Shown: piece after piece, positions 11,933 through 12,774 of the stretch
Numbering within the stretch: the stretch's first letter is position 1
Layout of the letters: every line of letters starts with the position of its first letter
Assembly (NCBI GenBank): GCA_023653245.1
Contig: JAMNXK010000019.1
Span: 1-12,774 of the forward strand
Length of the DNA: 12,774 nucleotides
Direction of reading: 5' to 3'
From: Tagaea sp.
GTDB lineage: Bacteria > Pseudomonadota > Alphaproteobacteria > CACIAM-22H2
Made by a program: the position numbers and the translations under genes
Notes under the pieces: model-generated
What the model saw: only the letters and a program-made list of their open reading frames with translations
What the model was told of the DNA's origin: nothing
Database searches by the model: none

Positions 11933-12688
11933 ATGACCGCGAACAAGCTTTTCGATCTCACCGGCCGCGTGGCGCTGGTCACCGGCGGCTCGCGCGGCAT
12001 CGGCTTGGCGATGGCGCAAGCCCTCGCGGGGGCCGGCGCCAAGGTCGTCATCAACGCACGCGACAAGGCCGCTTGCGACGCGGCCGCCGCGAAACTCGGC
12101 GCCACGGCCGAAGCCTTCGACGTCAACGACGAAGCGGCGACGATCGCGGCTCTCGACCGCATCGTCGCGCGGCACGGGCGGCTCGATATCCTGGTTTCGA
12201 ACGCCGGCCAGGCGATCCGCAAACCGATCTTCGACTTCACCACCGCCGATTTCGACGCGGTGATGAATACCCATGTGCGCGCGGGCTTCGTTCTGGGTCG
12301 CGAGGCGGGACGCCGGATGGCGCCCAACAAATGGGGCCGCATCCTCTATACGACTTCGCTGATGGCGCGCAACGCGCGCGCGCAGGTGCCGGCCTACGCC
12401 ACGGCGAAGACGGCGCTCGAAGGCATGGTGCGCGCGCTGGCCGCCGATCTCGCCCCCTACGGCGTCAACGTCAACGGGATCGCGCCGGGCTTCATCGTGA
12501 CGGACCTCACCAAGGGCCTGCACGAAACGCCCGAGTTCAAGGCGAAGGTCGAAGGCCGCACGCCGATGGGCCGCTGGGGCCGGCCCGAAGAACTGGGTGG
12601 GCCCGCGCTGTTCTTGTGCTCGGAGGCGGCGAGCTACGTGACCGGCGCGATCCTGACCGTCGACGGCGGCTCGGCGGGGTTCTTCTAA
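11933..12688 (+). CDS. Short-chain dehydrogenase, gluconate 5-dehydrogenase/FabG-like
   Basis: A 251-residue classical SDR. It starts FDLTGRVALVTGGSRGIG, with the cofactor motif TGGSRGIG at 17-24, and NAR at 41-43 supplies Arg43, which favours NADP. SNAG is at 89-92. Ser142, Tyr155 and Lys159 form the catalytic triad (YATAK). It continues NGIAPGFIVTD and ends LTVDGGSAGFF. The FDLTGRVALVTG start and the PGFIVTDLT segment recall gluconate 5-dehydrogenase and related sugar-acid SDRs; FabG-type activity cannot be excluded. ATG 11933 follows GGGGGAA by 3 nt, which fixes the start. It is divergent from the DHRS6-like SDR (128 bp between starts), and its stop overlaps the stop of the next, leftward gene. 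Confidence 0.88.
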   Translation: MTANKLFDLTGRVALVTGGSRGIGLAMAQALAGAGAKVVINARDKAACDAAAAKLGATAEAFDVNDEAATIAALDRIVARHGRLDILVSNAGQAIRKPIFDFTTADFDAVMNTHVRAGFVLGREAGRRMAPNKWGRILYTTSLMARNARAQVPAYATAKTALEGMVRALAADLAPYGVNVNGIAPGFIVTDLTKGLHETPEFKAKVEGRTPMGRWGRPEELGGPALFLCSEAASYVTGAILTVDGGSAGFF

Positions 12689-12774
12689 GCGCTCGGCACC
12701 AGCGACACGCCGGTGCGCGCCAGCGCCAGATGCGCGGTCGAGCCGACCGGCTTGGGGTTGGCGACGTCGCGATC
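12685..12774 (-). CDS. 3' end of an unrecognised leftward gene
   Basis: From the right edge a minus-strand frame is open for 29 codons and ends at TAG (12685-12687), sharing bases with the stop of the SDR gene. The visible C-terminus includes DRDVANPKPVGSTAHLALAR and TGVSLVPSA. Codon third positions are almost all G or C, as in true genes here, and the tail-to-tail layout is normal for this window. It is too short to assign to a family. Confidence 0.45.
   Translation of the reverse strand, partial: DRDVANPKPVGSTAHLALARTGVSLVPSA

Noticed and set aside
1..12774. CRISPR arrays, tRNA/rRNA genes, insertion sequences, att sites
   Set aside because: No regularly spaced repeats, no cloverleaf or rRNA-like sequence, and no transposase or integrase frame was seen on either strand.

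Overview
The window is about two-thirds G+C and almost fully coding. It has short intergenic gaps, frequent 4 to 8 nt gene overlaps, GTG/TTG starts and purine-rich Shine-Dalgarno (SD) sites. The Aap-type amino-acid importer, flavocytochrome c sulfide dehydrogenase, YeeE/TusA pair and FNR/FixK-type operator together suggest an alphaproteobacterium, probably near Rhodospirillales. That placement is an inference from gene content; no rRNA or other phylogenetic marker is present.

Left part (1-3762): the 3' end of an unrecognised gene; a small exported protein (minus strand); a DedA/VTT membrane protein; then a leftward pair, tusA and an EamA-type transporter joined by a 4-nt overlap; and, divergent from it, a rightward pair, a YeeE/YedE-type thiosulfate transporter and a Nudix hydrolase joined by an 8-nt overlap. 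TusA and YeeE are established partners in thiosulfate uptake and sulfur relay, so this is a sulfur-acquisition block.

Middle part (3759-6877): a small leftward gene, absent from a standard long-ORF view, encodes a 59-residue protein with two CX3C motifs. It has a good SD and a perfect FNR/FixK box (TTGAT-N4-ATCAA) centred exactly where a class II activator site would sit for it. On the other side of the box is a CcdA/DsbD-like membrane protein with no cysteine at all, then a PAS_5-like small protein. Next come fccA and fccB, the cytochrome and flavoprotein subunits of sulfide dehydrogenase, with all expected flavin, disulfide and haem residues in place. The neighbourhood reads as sulfur oxidation and redox control, possibly linked to low oxygen.

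Right part (6900-12774): an Aap/Bzt-type amino-acid ABC importer (aapJ, aapQ, aapM). A strong hairpin covers the SD of aapJ, and a REP-like palindrome lies between aapJ and aapQ. The usual ATPase gene aapP is missing; a short-chain dehydrogenase (SDR) follows aapM after 12 nt. Convergent to it is a second SDR that closely resembles the human DHRS6/BDH2 type, and divergent from that is a third, NADP-type SDR. The window closes with the 3' end of a leftward gene. The right part looks like a catabolic locus for a small hydroxy/oxo acid, sugar acid or amino-acid-like substrate.

The best candidate for something undescribed is the region 3759-4623: an apparently anaerobically controlled twin-CX3C microprotein facing a cysteine-free CcdA-like protein, flanked by sulfur genes. 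No CRISPR array, tRNA, rRNA, transposase or integrase was seen, and no stretch over 300 bases lacks a gene.
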